64,000 nucleotides of DNA, taken from positions 124,001 to 188,000 of the forward strand of contig NZ_JAPDIA010000002.1 in assembly GCF_029525575.1 (NCBI RefSeq). Reading direction: 5' to 3'. The notes beneath the pieces are model-generated. The model had not been told where the DNA came from. It did not search any database and saw nothing but the letters and a program-made list of their open reading frames with translations. Origin of the DNA: Cohnella rhizosphaerae (GTDB taxonomy: Bacteria > Bacillota > Bacilli > Paenibacillales > Paenibacillaceae). Made by a program: the position numbers and the translations under genes. Below, in pieces: positions 1 through 8,626 of this stretch (positions within the stretch are counted from its first letter, which is position 1; the number at the start of each line of letters is the position of its first letter).

Positions 1-1
1 G

Positions 2-388
2 CAGTGTTGGCCATGCTCCACTTGGCCTTTTTTATACGTATACGCGGGCATCGTGATCGTCTATTTTGTCGCGATTCCTTATGCGGCGAACGGCCGGACG
101 GCCGGGAAATGGGTCGTGCGGATCCGCGTGCAGGGAAAAGGGGAGCGCGTGACGCTGCGGGAACTGGCGATGCGATACGGCTTGCTGTACCTGCTCGCCG
201 GCGGCATTAATTTGACGTATCCGATCGTTGCCGTCGGGGATTTTTCGCCGTTGCTGCTCATCCCTTACGCCGTTGGCTTGTTCGCGTTGAACGTATGGCT
301 CGGCATCCACCTGATTCGCTGCGTCCTGAACAGAAGGCGCGTGCCGTTCCACGAGAAATGGAGCGGTACGAGGCAGATCGTCAGTTAG
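2..388 (+). CDS. RDD-family membrane protein, 5' end outside the window
   Basis: The frame is open from the left edge, so the N-terminus is missing. The segment around positions 95-180 (GKWVVRIRVQGKGERV, then an L-R-E-L motif) is the conserved second half of an RDD domain, which in other members reads G-K-x-x-G-x-R-V followed by an arginine-containing helix. It is followed by two hydrophobic helices. RDD proteins are small integral membrane proteins, mostly of unknown or ion-transport function. A T6 run at about 29-34 may carry a frameshift: the base-1 frame reads hydrophobic sequence up to it and this frame continues the helix after it. The 3' end overlaps the convergent DUF4288 gene by 8 bases. 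Family call is fairly sure, function is not. Confidence 0.6.
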   Translation, partial: QCWPCSTWPFLYVYAGIVIVYFVAIPYAANGRTAGKWVVRIRVQGKGERVTLRELAMRYGLLYLLAGGINLTYPIVAVGDFSPLLLIPYAVGLFALNVWLGIHLIRCVLNRRRVPFHEKWSGTRQIVS

Positions 389-848
389 AAGGGCGGGGCC
401 TGGCATTAAAGAGGCGATTTCTCAAAATAAAGTTTTCATCGACTACATTTTCGTGTACCGTCTCCGGAAAGTAGTGAGCGATCACCTCATCCTCGGGCGC
501 CCCTTTTGGTACGCGCAAAGATCGCGAATAGAGTTCAGTGCCCGATTGCAGCGTTTCATCGAATAGGATGAAGCAATCCAAAGCTTGGACGAATCGCCAT
601 TCGACCTTTTCGCCGTATGGATTCTCGTAGTCCATTTCATTCTCTTTCGCTTTCTTTTCAGCGAATGTATAGGCTTGGCCAGGCGACTGGGCTTTAACGA
701 GAAGAATGCTCTCTTCGTAGGTTTTATGCGAATTAGAGTAATTTTCGTCTATCGTATCGGGAATCGAATTGCCGGATATAACGGCTTCGTACAGTACTTT
801 AACCGCATACCATCCCCAGCTTGATTTTCTTGGTTTCTGATTTTCCAA
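381..848 (-). CDS. DUF4288 domain-containing protein
   Basis: 155 aa. The order W-Y-A-V-K near the start, then S-I-L-L-V-K-A, a helix rich in A-E-K, and V-E-W-R-F-V-Q-A-L-D before the C-terminal third is the DUF4288 pattern; the family has no established function. I chose the TTG at 848 because GGAGG lies 7 bases upstream of it; the longer in-frame TTG at 875 has no such site and would place GGAGG inside the gene. Soluble, acidic, with no signal peptide or membrane segment. Tail-to-tail with the RDD gene, so the two are not in one operon. Confidence 0.65.
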   Translation of the reverse strand: MENQKPRKSSWGWYAVKVLYEAVISGNSIPDTIDENYSNSHKTYEESILLVKAQSPGQAYTFAEKKAKENEMDYENPYGEKVEWRFVQALDCFILFDETLQSGTELYSRSLRVPKGAPEDEVIAHYFPETVHENVVDENFILRNRLFNARPRPSN

Positions 849-1010
849 GGGATCGCCTCCAAATCCAAATATCAAAAAAATAATTCCGCATCTCCCATTT
901 AATACCCGCTGCGGCGAAATAGGATTTTCTACTTACTGCTAATGCTTTTATGTTTGGATATCAGAAAATGCGTGTAACTTTGCTGTAAGTCAAACCTTGG
1001 AGTGCTTGCC

Positions 1011-1199
1011 ATGATCTTAACAGACGATGTGGATGTTGATACGGATCCGTGCGCAGCCTTGAGAGCCCGCGAGGAAGACTTGCGAAAGTGGATTGCATTC
1101 TTTCAAAAGTCCAAAGACGATTATAGAGTCCGTCAATACAGCAAATACCTTGCGGATACGCTGCAAGCAATAAAGAATTTAGAACGAGATCGAGACTAA
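1011..1199 (+). CDS. small hypothetical protein, 62 aa
   Basis: I do not recognise this protein. GGAG 8 bases before the ATG at 1011 supports the start; an in-frame GTG at 1002 lies too close to that site. The N-terminus is rich in aspartate (ILTDDVDVDTD) and the rest is a charged amphipathic helix (KWIAFFQKSKDDYRVRQY and a C-terminal LQAIKNLERDRD), suggesting a small helical or coiled-coil protein. It stands alone between a divergent and a convergent gene. A hairpin with 9-bp arms (1218-1226 and 1238-1246) follows, without a T run. Confidence 0.5.
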   Translation: MILTDDVDVDTDPCAALRAREEDLRKWIAFFQKSKDDYRVRQYSKYLADTLQAIKNLERDRD

Positions 1200-1260
1200 A
1201 CGACGGAAATTTCGCTTGTAACCCGCGCGCATCGCATGCGGGTTACTTCCAATTAAGCCG

Positions 1261-1292
1261 AACAGCCTGCCGGATCGCGCCGGCAGGCTGTT
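1261..1292 (-). terminator. hairpin downstream of the RibD-like reductase
   Basis: Perfect 13-bp arms (1261-1273 and 1280-1292) around a 6-base loop, lying just past the reconstructed stop of the minus-strand reductase. There is no long T run on the minus side, so this is a hairpin-type terminator by position rather than by full canonical form. Confidence 0.6.
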
Positions 1293-1310
1293 GGCATTAC
1301 AAGCAATTTT

Positions 1311-1878
1311 CTATTTTTCCAGCGCATAGCGGGTCGCGATAATGCCGGACTTGAACGTTCGGCTGGACAGCAGCTTGAGCTTGTTTTTTTTCGGCGCCGT
1401 CGAATGCCGATTTTCCTCCGCCCAGCACGACCGGGCAAATCGTCAGCAGCAATTCGTCGATCAGGCCGAGCGCAAGCAGCGACTTCGCGGCGCCCGGGCT
1501 GCCGAAGATCACGAGATTTTTGCCGGGCTGCGCTTTGAGCGCATTCATCTCCTCGGCGATATGGTCCTTGATCACCATCGTGTTGTTCCACTCCGCCTTG
1601 TCCATCGTGCTTGATAGGACGATCTTCTTCACATCCTGCACCCATCTCGCATGCTCCAAATCGTGCTTCGAGGCATTCGGATCGTCCAGCACCGTAGGCC
1701 AGTAGCTCTCCATCATCCGATACGTCGTAAGTCCGTAAACGGGTGAGCCGACTTCGGCTACGACCTCCTCGGCGTAGCTTTCGAATTCCTCGTTGTACGG
1801 AATCCAATCCAGTCCTCCGTTCAAATCCGACGCATATCCGTCCAGCGACACGTGCATAAACAATACGAGTTTTCTCAT
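1311..1878 (-). CDS. dihydrofolate-reductase-like (RibD C-terminal fold) protein, frame break near the 3' end
   Basis: About 188 aa after correction. The start RKLVLFMHVSLDGY, the Y-G-x-x-T-Y-R-M-M helix, the G-S-P-G-A-A-K-S-L nucleotide loop and I-D-E-L-L-L-x-x-x-P-V-V-L-G-G-G are typical of the YyaP/YwjB-like branch of the DHFR/RibD superfamily, predicted NADPH-dependent reductases of unknown substrate. An A8 run (minus strand; T8 at about 1384-1391 on plus) breaks the frame. With seven A the protein ends KLKLLSSRTFKSGIIATRYALEK, the normal family ending, at a TAG at 1311-1313. As written, the frame runs on to 1297 with an unrelated tail. Almost certainly a base-calling error. Confidence 0.8.
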
Positions 1879-2057
1879 GTTCGTTTCTCCTCCGAATTTG
1901 AATGTTTATTTTTCCATGTCTGTCCGTTGTTCTTCGGTTGGCCTTGTTGATACGTTTTACTTTAAATCATTACGTTACGTAAGGTACAAGAGGAATTTTG
2001 ATTTTATCGCGAAAAAGCCGGCCCCGCATCCGCGGAACCGGCTTCTTATGCAGACGA

Positions 2058-3555
2058 TCAAGCTTCCTGAACTTTGACTTCCGTCCGCGCGGGCAAGTCC
2101 TTGACCTCGTGCGGATGCTCCTTACGCTTGATGAAAAAGGAGAGCAGCAGGCCGACCGTGCCGATCGCGATGATGACGAGATACGCGTCGTTGATGCCTT
2201 GAATCATCGCTTCCATGGACATATGCGCCTGGTCGGTGCCGCCGGCAGCGGCCATGTCCCTATAGTGCGTCTTCGTCCGGTCCGTCATGACCGTGACGAG
2301 CAGCGAGGTGCCGATGGCGCCGGCGACCTGCTTGATCGTATTGGAGATGGCCGTGCCGTGCGCGTTCAGCTTCGGCGGCAGCTGATTGAGGCCTGCGGTC
2401 GTGATGGGCATCAGGAACATCGCCATCCCGAGCCGGCGTCCCGTCGACATCAGGACGAGATACGTATAGCTGGTCGAGTCCGTCAGGTTGATGAAGCCGA
2501 TCGTCGTGCCGATCGTGATGGCCATGCCGATGACGGACAGCCATTTCGCGCCGAACCGGTCGAACAGCTTGCCGGTGATCGGCATCATGAATCCCATCAG
2601 CAGCGACCCGGGCAGCATCAGCAGGCCGGATTCGAGGGCGGTGTAGCCCCGGGCGTTTTGCAAATAAAGCGGGAGCAGCATCATGTCCGCGTACATCATC
2701 ATCGTGACGGCGATGTTGATGATCGTGGTGAGCGTGAACATGTCGTACCTGAAGGCGCGAAGATCGAGCAGGGGACTGCGGGAAGCGAGCTGCCGCCAGG
2801 CGAACGCAGCCAGCGCGACGATGCCCGCGATCAGATAAGCGATGACCTCGGCGCTGGACCAGCCCAGGGTGCCCGCCCGGCTAAAGCCGAACAGCACGGC
2901 GCCGAAGCCGATCGTCGACAGCAGCACGCTGAGCATATCGATCCTCGGGAAGGTTCGCTCCGACACGTTGCGAAGATAAATGAACGCCAGGATAATGACG
3001 AGCACGACGAACGGCAGCATGCCGTAAAACATCGTTTCCCAAGCAAAGTTCTTCAGGACGTAGCCTGCGAGCGTCGGTCCGATCGCCGGCGCGAAGATGA
3101 TCGCGAAGCCGACCATGCCCATCGCGGCGCCTCGTTTGTTCGGCGGGAACAACGTCAAAATGACGTTCATCAGCAGCGGCATAATAATGCCGGCCCCGGC
3201 GGCTTGAATGAGCCGCCCGGCGAGCAGGACGGGGAAGCCCGCCGCGACGGCAGACGTCAAGGTGCCGACGAAGAAGATGATCATGGAAGCCTGGAACAGC
3301 TCCCGCGTCGTGAAGCGCTGCATCAGATAAGCCGTGATCGGGATCAGCACGCCGTTGACGAGCATGTAGCCGGTCGTCAGCCACTGGGCCGTCGTCGCCG
3401 AGATGGCGAAGTCCTTCATCAGCTCCGGCGTGGCGACGCTCATGACCGTTTGATTCAGCGTGGCCAGAAAAGCCCCCAGAATCATAATGAACAGGATCGG
3501 CCCCTTTTTTTAGCGAATCGCCCGGTACAGCCAAGGTTTTACTCAATTGCGCCAT
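2058..3555 (-). CDS. MFS drug exporter of the DHA2 (EmrB/QacA) type, frame break near the N-terminus
   Basis: About 498 aa after correction, the usual size for a 14-helix DHA2 transporter. Visible landmarks are the first helix with LGAFLATLNQTVMSVATPEL (motif D1), Q-W-L-T-T-G-Y-M-L, the G-R-L-I-Q-A-A-G-A-G motif C region and many hydrophobic helices. It should export hydrophobic drugs with proton exchange. The run CTA-A6-GGGG near 3507-3514 carries one extra A: without it the N-terminal SKTLAVPGDSLKK joins GPILFIMILGAF directly. The start is uncertain: ATG at 3555, or TTG at 3546 which has AAAGGG 9 bases upstream. Divergent from a TetR gene, its likely repressor. Confidence 0.85.
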
Positions 3556-3582
3556 CCCTTTCAAGTCCGTAATGGACTAAAT

Positions 3583-3595
3583 TTACACTGTGTAA
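3583..3595. promoter_or_regulatory. palindromes in the divergent MFS-tetR promoter region
   Basis: TTACACTGTGTAA is a perfect 13-bp palindrome between the two divergent genes. A second small dyad, AGTCC-N5-GGACT (3564-3578), lies beside it, and GACAG-N12-CTGTC (3721-3742) lies nearer tetR. Such dyads between a TetR gene and its divergent target are normally operators; binding by this TetR is inference. Confidence 0.45.
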
Positions 3596-3778
3596 TATAC
3601 TTAACACGGCATAAATTAGATTTTAACCGGATGCGCTCGCATTGCAATCGACAGTAATCGATGGGATTGTCTATTAACTCGCATGGAAACGGGATCTTGT
3701 CGTCCAGATTCAATAAATTAGACAGCATATAAACAAACTGTCGTTTAAAGGGCGAATTTTAGAAGGGGGGGGTTGCCT

Positions 3779-4372
3779 ATGCGTCAGGCGACGCCGCGCA
3801 CCGATCCCCGCATCGTTCGCACGCGCCGCATGCTCCGGGATGCGCTGGTCGAGCTGCTGGAGGAGATGGACGTCGGGAAAATATCGGTGAACCGCCTGGC
3901 CGAGCGCGCGACGATTAACCGGGTGACGTTTTATCTGCACTATCGGGACATTCCGGATATGATGGAGAAAATGGCCGCCGAGATGATCGAAGACATCCGC
4001 GCGATTCTTCAGACGCCGGAATCCGGGCAATCGTCCGCGCGCAAAGAGGGCTGGCCGCTGATGGTCAACCTGCTCGAGCATATCGCCGAGCATTTTCGGT
4101 TTTACAAGGTGATTCTTGCGACGAGACGAACGACCATATTTACGGAACAGTTTTTAACGTTTTTGACCGGCATGGTGATCGAACGGATCGACAGTCCGGA
4201 GGGCGAGGCGAACCTCGCCGCAGCGGGTATCCAGCGGGACATTGCCGTCTGGTACGGCTCCTCTGCGCTGATCGGCACCATCATATCGTGGCTGCGCAAC
4301 GACATGCCTTATACGCCGCAGTATATGGTCAAGCAGTTCATGCTTATGCGCAGACAGCCCATGGAGCCCTGA
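3779..4372 (+). CDS. TetR/AcrR-family transcriptional repressor
   Basis: 197 aa. The N-terminal helix-turn-helix is clear at residues 10-60: R-T-R-R-M-L-R-D-A-L, then S-V-N-R-L-A-E-R-A-T-I-N-R-V-T-F-Y-L-H-Y, where TFYLHY is the recognition-helix end typical of the family. The C-terminal half is an all-helical ligand and dimer domain. The ATG at 3779 follows AGAAGGGGGGG closely; a TTG at 3773 would be in frame but sits on the ribosome site. Its place, head-to-head with the MFS exporter, indicates that it represses the exporter and probably itself until a drug-like ligand binds. A GC-rich tail follows and no clear terminator was seen. Confidence 0.85.
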   Translation: MRQATPRTDPRIVRTRRMLRDALVELLEEMDVGKISVNRLAERATINRVTFYLHYRDIPDMMEKMAAEMIEDIRAILQTPESGQSSARKEGWPLMVNLLEHIAEHFRFYKVILATRRTTIFTEQFLTFLTGMVIERIDSPEGEANLAAAGIQRDIAVWYGSSALIGTIISWLRNDMPYTPQYMVKQFMLMRRQPMEP

Positions 4373-4394
4373 ATCCCTTGAAGCCGGCGTACGC

Positions 4395-5408
4395 TTAGTA
4401 GACGTATCTTCTTTGCCACCAATAACTGAACAAAAACAGCGAACCTTCGGTCAGCAGCTTGGCCGCGAGCAGCGGCATGCCGATCGTCTCGTGGAACGCG
4501 TACAGCAGCGCGTAGTTGAAGAGCAGAATCGTGACCGCCAGCGCATAATAGCGGGACAGCGACCGTCTTGCGCCGGTGCCGGCGCGCTTGCCGCCGAACA
4601 CGTACTTGCGATTCAGCGCATAGTTCAAGGCGGAGCTGACGATGCGCGCGCCGACGACGGAGACGAGCAGGTCCGCCGTCATCCACTGCAGCAGGAACAG
4701 CAGGACGAAGTCGAGCGCGGCCGACAGGGCGGACGATGCCCCGAATTTGAGAAACGGGAAATAAATGCGCGCTGAATCGGCGATGGGGCGGAAATGGGAG
4801 GACTTGTTGCCGTCGAGGTAGACCGTGTCGATCGGCACCTCGACCGTCGCGTATCCCGCCGGTTTGGAGGCGAGCAGCATGTTCATCTCGTACTCGAACC
4901 GCTCGCCGGGTACGCGGCAGAGCCAATCGAGCATGTCGGCCGAAAAACCGCGAAGACCGGTCTGCGTGTCCTGAATGGACGTGCCGGTCGCGCAGGCATA
5001 CACGAGCCGCGTGGCGGAATTGCCGAATCGGCTGCGCAGCGGCACCTTGCCGGCGAACCGCCGGCTGCCGAGCACGATATGGCGCCGGTGCGTTCGGACC
5101 GCGCCCGCGATTCGCAATATATCGCGAGGCAGATGCTGCCCGTCGCTGTCCGCGCATACGACGCCGTCCGCGTCGCCGGTTCGTTTAATATAATCGAAGC
5201 CCGTTTTTAACGCGCAGCCTTTGCCTTTATTGTCGTCGTGCGTCAGGATGGTGCAGCCGGCCTTCCTGGCCGATTGGAAGATGCCGCTGTACCGATCCCC
5301 GCTGCCGTCGTCCACGATCAGTATCGGCGTATCCGTGACCGCTCTTAGATCGTGAACCAGCTCCAGCAACCGCTCGTCGGGTTCGTAAGAAGGGATGAGT
5401 ATCGTCAT
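4395..5408 (-). CDS. fused glycosyltransferase family 2 and GtrA-like membrane protein
   Basis: 337 aa with two modules. Residues 1-205 are a GT2 domain: ILIPSYEPDERL, I-V-D-D-G-S-G nucleotide-binding loop, D-N-K-G-K-G, and D-S-D-G-Q-H as the DXD-type metal site, as in dolichol- or undecaprenyl-phosphate sugar transferases. Residues 215-337 form about four hydrophobic helices with N-Y-A-L-N-R-K-Y-V-F-G, the GtrA signature. GtrA proteins help flip lipid-linked sugars, so the fusion probably makes and translocates an undecaprenyl-phosphate-linked sugar for surface polymers. Start at 5408 has GGAGG 7 bases upstream. It lies 34 bases downstream of the phosphodiester-glycosidase gene on the same strand and may be co-transcribed with it. 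Confidence 0.85.
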   Translation of the reverse strand: MTILIPSYEPDERLLELVHDLRAVTDTPILIVDDGSGDRYSGIFQSARKAGCTILTHDDNKGKGCALKTGFDYIKRTGDADGVVCADSDGQHLPRDILRIAGAVRTHRRHIVLGSRRFAGKVPLRSRFGNSATRLVYACATGTSIQDTQTGLRGFSADMLDWLCRVPGERFEYEMNMLLASKPAGYATVEVPIDTVYLDGNKSSHFRPIADSARIYFPFLKFGASSALSAALDFVLLFLLQWMTADLLVSVVGARIVSSALNYALNRKYVFGGKRAGTGARRSLSRYYALAVTILLFNYALLYAFHETIGMPLLAAKLLTEGSLFLFSYWWQRRYVY

Positions 5409-5442
5409 ATGCGTGCCTCCTCGGCGAGATGGTCTTCAGTCC

Positions 5443-6504
5443 TCATTGCGGCAGATAGATGATGTCGCTTACGCCTCGCTCTTTGTCCTTGCCTTGCGGG
5501 TCGTTAACGACCCTGCCCATGAAGTACATCGTGGAGGAGCCGCCCCCGTCCAGGTTGTAAGCCTCGGTCGCGCCGAGCTCGGCGAACAGGTTCGCGAATT
5601 CGTTCAGCGTCATCCCTCTGCTGTCCGAGGAGCGGCCGTCCACGACGACGAACACATAGTGATTCGGGGCGATCATGCCGATGCCCGTTCGCGGATTCGC
5701 GCCGTCGATCGTGCGGTTGCCGAAGTTGGTATCGATCTTGACGTTGTCGAAGTCGTCCGCGACGACGCCGTCTCGCACGAGTGCGGGACCGAACGAAAAG
5801 GTGTTCGTGACGCCTTCGGCCAGCAGGGACGCGGCGCTCTCCATCTCTTCGTCGTACGACTTCATCGTCCCGTCCGACAGCAAGGCCAGTCCTTCGCGGG
5901 CCGGTTCGTCCCGGTACAGCGTGCCGTTGCGGATCACGACGCCGTCGTTGCGGAAGCCGTAGTAATCGCCGTTGATCGCGAACACGGCGCCGTGGTTGTC
6001 CGCGATGACGGACGTGTTTTGCGTGATGTTCGTCCCGTAGGCGTCTTTGGCGAACGCGGTTTGGATGCTCGCGCCGTTCTTGAGGACGACGTCGGCGACA
6101 TAATAAGTGATCAGGTCGTCGCCCGAGCCCTTTTGCATCTTTTGAATGCTGATTTTTTCGCTGTCGCTCTCGTAGTTCCAGTCGTCGGACCGAACGCTGC
6201 CGGACGAGGCCGACGTCGAGGAGGCAGGCGAATCGGACGCGGAGCCGGTCGAGGAAGTGCTTGCCGAGCCGGTTGCAGTCGTTGCGGCGCTCGAACCGTT
6301 CGACGTGTTCGATGTCGTCTGCGCGCTCGCGACCCGCACCTCCACGTGCTCGATCAAGTACCGGTCTGCCAGCTTGTACGTTATGGTTCCGAGCGTGGCG
6401 AGGACCAGGAAGACGGCAACGGTTATTTTGGTTTTTCGTTTCATGCGTTTCGTGGCGACCACTCCCTGTCGATAAGAAGAAGATATTTGCTTTACGGGAT
6501 TCAT
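5443..6504 (-). CDS. membrane-anchored phosphodiester glycosidase (NAGPA-domain) protein
   Basis: 353 aa from the longest start. A basic stretch RKTKITVAVFLVLATLGTITY near the N-terminus is a single membrane anchor, followed by a Ser/Thr/Ala linker of about 45 residues. The folded part (residues 115-353) has the NAGPA/DUF2233 features: F-A-I-N-G-D-Y-Y-G-F-R, G-P-A-L-V-R-D-G, N-P-R-T-G-I-G, and E-A-Y-N-L-D-G-G-G-S-S-T-M-Y near the C-terminus. These domains cleave sugar-phosphodiester bonds, and bacterial members act on exopolysaccharide or cell-wall glycans. The start is unclear: neither ATG 6504 nor ATG 6444 (which would begin MKRKTK) has a well-placed ribosome site. Outside-facing localisation is inferred from the anchor and linker. 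Confidence 0.8.
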   Translation of the reverse strand: MNPVKQISSSYRQGVVATKRMKRKTKITVAVFLVLATLGTITYKLADRYLIEHVEVRVASAQTTSNTSNGSSAATTATGSASTSSTGSASDSPASSTSASSGSVRSDDWNYESDSEKISIQKMQKGSGDDLITYYVADVVLKNGASIQTAFAKDAYGTNITQNTSVIADNHGAVFAINGDYYGFRNDGVVIRNGTLYRDEPAREGLALLSDGTMKSYDEEMESAASLLAEGVTNTFSFGPALVRDGVVADDFDNVKIDTNFGNRTIDGANPRTGIGMIAPNHYVFVVVDGRSSDSRGMTLNEFANLFAELGATEAYNLDGGGSSTMYFMGRVVNDPQGKDKERGVSDIIYLPQ

Positions 6505-6689
6505 TATCGCGGAGGGAACTGAAGCGGGCTTGAACGCAGGCTGAAGGAACGGTGAGCCGAAGCTGACCGATTGCTGAAAATCCCGATAATCGCATAGCCC
6601 CGCGTCTCGATGGTCATGCTAACGATTGGCGGAGCACGTCTGCTCCAATCGTCCCAACCATATCGAAGACAAAGGGGAGTCGGATCTCT

Positions 6690-7428
6690 ATGTGGCAAAA
6701 AGCAACCGCGGCCGCGCTCGTACTGACGGCGTCGCTGACGATGGCGGGATGCGCGAGCAAACAGGGGGGACGTCGGCAATTCGAACATCCGGCCGCAAAG
6801 CGTGAACGACCGGTTCGCCGACGACGGGCGCAACGAGATGAACCGCATGCACGGCACGCAGCGCATGAACAACAACGTGGTCGGCCTGCACGGCAACAGC
6901 CACCTGGAGATGGACCAGAAGATCGCGGATAAGCTGGCGGCGAGACCCGACGTGCAATCGGCATACGTCGTCCGCTCGGATCGGAACGCCTACGTCGCGA
7001 TCATGTCCGAAGGGCGCGGAGACCGCGAGCTGACGAGCAAGCTGAAGGGCGAGATCGCGGATGAGGTCAAGGCGCAGTCGCCGGCTACGAATCACGTATA
7101 CGTATCTTCGAATCCGGAGTGGGGCGACCGGATGCGCGGCTATGCGGAGCAAGTGCGTCAAGGGCATCCGATCCAGGGGCTGCTGACGGAGTTCAACGCG
7201 ATCGCGAACCGGATCTTTCCGACGGCCGAAGACGGCGACCGTACTGCCGGCCGTGGCGCAGGCAACGGCGGGACGGTTGTCGGCGGCGCCGGCAATGGCG
7301 GAACGGTGGGCGGAGGCATGGCGGGCGGCGGAGCTATAGGCGGCACCGGCGTCACCGGCGGCAAGGGAGGTGCGGCGACCGGCATGAACGCCCGTCACCC
7401 GCACATGAACAACGTATCCCGTCCGTAG
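6690..7428 (+). CDS. YhcN/YlaJ-family sporulation lipoprotein, one frame break
   Basis: About 246 aa after correction. The signal peptide ends in a lipobox L-T-M-A-G-C (Cys at residue 22). The body has the YhcN/YlaJ pattern: a helix with A-D-K-L-A-A-R-P-D-V-Q-S-A-Y-V-V, V-A-I-M, a strand, then V-Y-V-S-S-N-P. The C-terminus is a Gly-rich low-complexity tail of about 55 residues. The frame breaks at a G6 run (6764-6769); seven G joins the lipoprotein start to DVGNSNIRPQSVNDRF. This is the one clear case in the window where a base is missing rather than added. Proteins of this family sit in the forespore inner membrane. A strong hairpin terminator follows. Confidence 0.8.
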
Positions 7429-7469
7429 TTCGCATTCCACTCGTTAAGCGTATCCGAATCAAACGCAAC

Positions 7470-7504
7470 AACAGCCTGCCGCGAAGATGCGACAGGCTGT
7501 TTTC
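7470..7504 (+). terminator. rho-independent terminator of the YhcN-family gene
   Basis: Nine-base arms AACAGCCTG (7470-7478) and CAGGCTGTT (7493-7501) around a 14-base loop, followed by further T residues. Placed 42 bases after the lipoprotein stop, and also downstream of the convergent gerE stop. Confidence 0.7.
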
Positions 7505-7576
7505 CAACCAAAAACCTTCTTTCCCTCCGCCGATGGCGGTGAAAAGAAGGCCGGTCCGCGTCCGGATCGATCCGGA

Positions 7577-7801
7577 TCAGATTTTCAATTCCCCGAGCTT
7601 AATCAGCTCAACGACCGCTTGCGAACGACCCTTGACGTTCAGCTTTTGCATGACGTTAGAAATGTGGTTTCTAACCGTCTTCTCGCTAATGAACAGCTGT
7701 TGGGCAATGTCTCGGGTCGTCTTGTCCTGTACCAATAGCTCGAACACTTCGCGTTCCCGATTGGTAAGAAGGAATTTGTTCTTGTGGTCGCTGCTTCTCA
7801 A
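7577..7801 (-). CDS. gerE: GerE, LuxR-type late spore-coat regulator
   Basis: 74 aa, exactly the length of Bacillus GerE, and essentially only a LuxR-type helix-turn-helix: LTNREREVFELL, then R-D-I-A-Q-Q-L-F-I-S-E-K-T-V-R-N-H-I-S-N-V-M-Q-K-L-N-V. GerE is the last regulator of the mother-cell cascade; with sigma-K it turns late coat genes on or off. The start is the TTG at 7801, with GGAGGGG 9 bases upstream. It lies at the downstream end of a minus-strand block of glycosyltransferase and small repeated-protein genes, which suggests but does not prove that the block is expressed late in sporulation. Confidence 0.9.
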   Translation of the reverse strand: MRSSDHKNKFLLTNREREVFELLVQDKTTRDIAQQLFISEKTVRNHISNVMQKLNVKGRSQAVVELIKLGELKI

Positions 7802-7951
7802 CGTATGTCACCCCTCCTTGCCCGGGATTCAGATGCTTGCAGGGTGAAGGGTACAGTCGATCTATACTATGAATGGCGCCACTCGCAGGTGCGGTCTGCG
7901 ACAAATTTGGGCGCGGTATTGTTTGGCTGACTGTTCGGAGCTGCCGAACGT

Positions 7952-8626
7952 CTATCCCAATCGCCCTCCGTAGTGCGCCAGAAAGTTCAGGCGCTCTAGC
8001 TCGTAAGCGATCCCTGGACGCTGGACGCCGTCGCTGTGCAGGCACATCGGGCTCGGTTGAGCCGGGACGGCGATCTCGTAGCCGGCCGCGGCAAACTCCA
8101 TGCACTGCGAAGCGTCGTAGAAATGCCAGCCGCGAATGATATCCTCGCGCCAGGGCAGGTCGTACTGCGTGGCGAGGAGGAGGCCGTCGGCCAGACGAAC
8201 TTCTTCATAGGGACCGCGAGGCTCTCGTCCGGATAGCTCCGCCATTCGTCCGAACGTACTGCAATACACTTTTCCGATCATATCGTGGGTTTCCCACCAG
8301 GTGCCGCTGGCAGGCACTTCCGGCGCCCCGATCATGCCGATCATGCCGATGTCCGGATCGCTGCCGAACACGTCCAGCAGGACGCGCAGAAAATTCCGAT
8401 CCACCACGAATACGTCCTGGTGCAAGTACACTTTATATTTGGCTTTCGTTTTTATCATCGCTTCGTTGTAGGCAAAGGCGATTCCCTGGTCGCTCTCGAC
8501 CGCGATGAATTCGACGGCGCAGGGAGCGGGGACGGTCAGCGCGCGCAAATAGGCAAGCGTCTCCGCGTAAAGCTCCGGATCGCTGACGCAGGTGATAAAG
8601 GCGATGCCGTGCGGATCGGCGCTCAT
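7952..8626 (-). CDS. glycosyltransferase family 2-like protein
   Basis: 224 aa. FITCVSDPELYAETLAYLRAL at the N-terminus, F-I-A-V-E-S-D-Q-G-I-A-F-A-Y-N-E-A, and K-V-Y-L-H-Q-D-V-F-V match the compact GT-A family (Glyco_tranf_2_5 type) common in Paenibacillaceae surface-glycan loci. H-Q-D is the likely metal/nucleotide-sugar site, and G-W-H-F-Y-D near the C-terminus is typical. The start at 8626 has GGGAGG 9 bases upstream and its ATG overlaps the TGA of the upstream gene (ATGA), showing translational coupling with the glycosyltransferase-methyltransferase gene. Probably acts in the cytoplasm on the same acceptor as its neighbours. Substrate unknown. Confidence 0.8.
   Translation of the reverse strand: MSADPHGIAFITCVSDPELYAETLAYLRALTVPAPCAVEFIAVESDQGIAFAYNEAMIKTKAKYKVYLHQDVFVVDRNFLRVLLDVFGSDPDIGMIGMIGAPEVPASGTWWETHDMIGKVYCSTFGRMAELSGREPRGPYEEVRLADGLLLATQYDLPWREDIIRGWHFYDASQCMEFAAAGYEIAVPAQPSPMCLHSDGVQRPGIAYELERLNFLAHYGGRLG

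Noticed and set aside
1998..3572. 524-codon open frame antisense to the MFS exporter
   Set aside because: Same GC shadow effect; composition dominated by R, D, H and Q with no domain.
7561..7576. TCCGGATCGATCCGGA perfect palindrome after gerE as an operator
   Set aside because: It lies beyond the gerE stop with no nearby promoter; without a loop it is also a poor terminator. No function supported.
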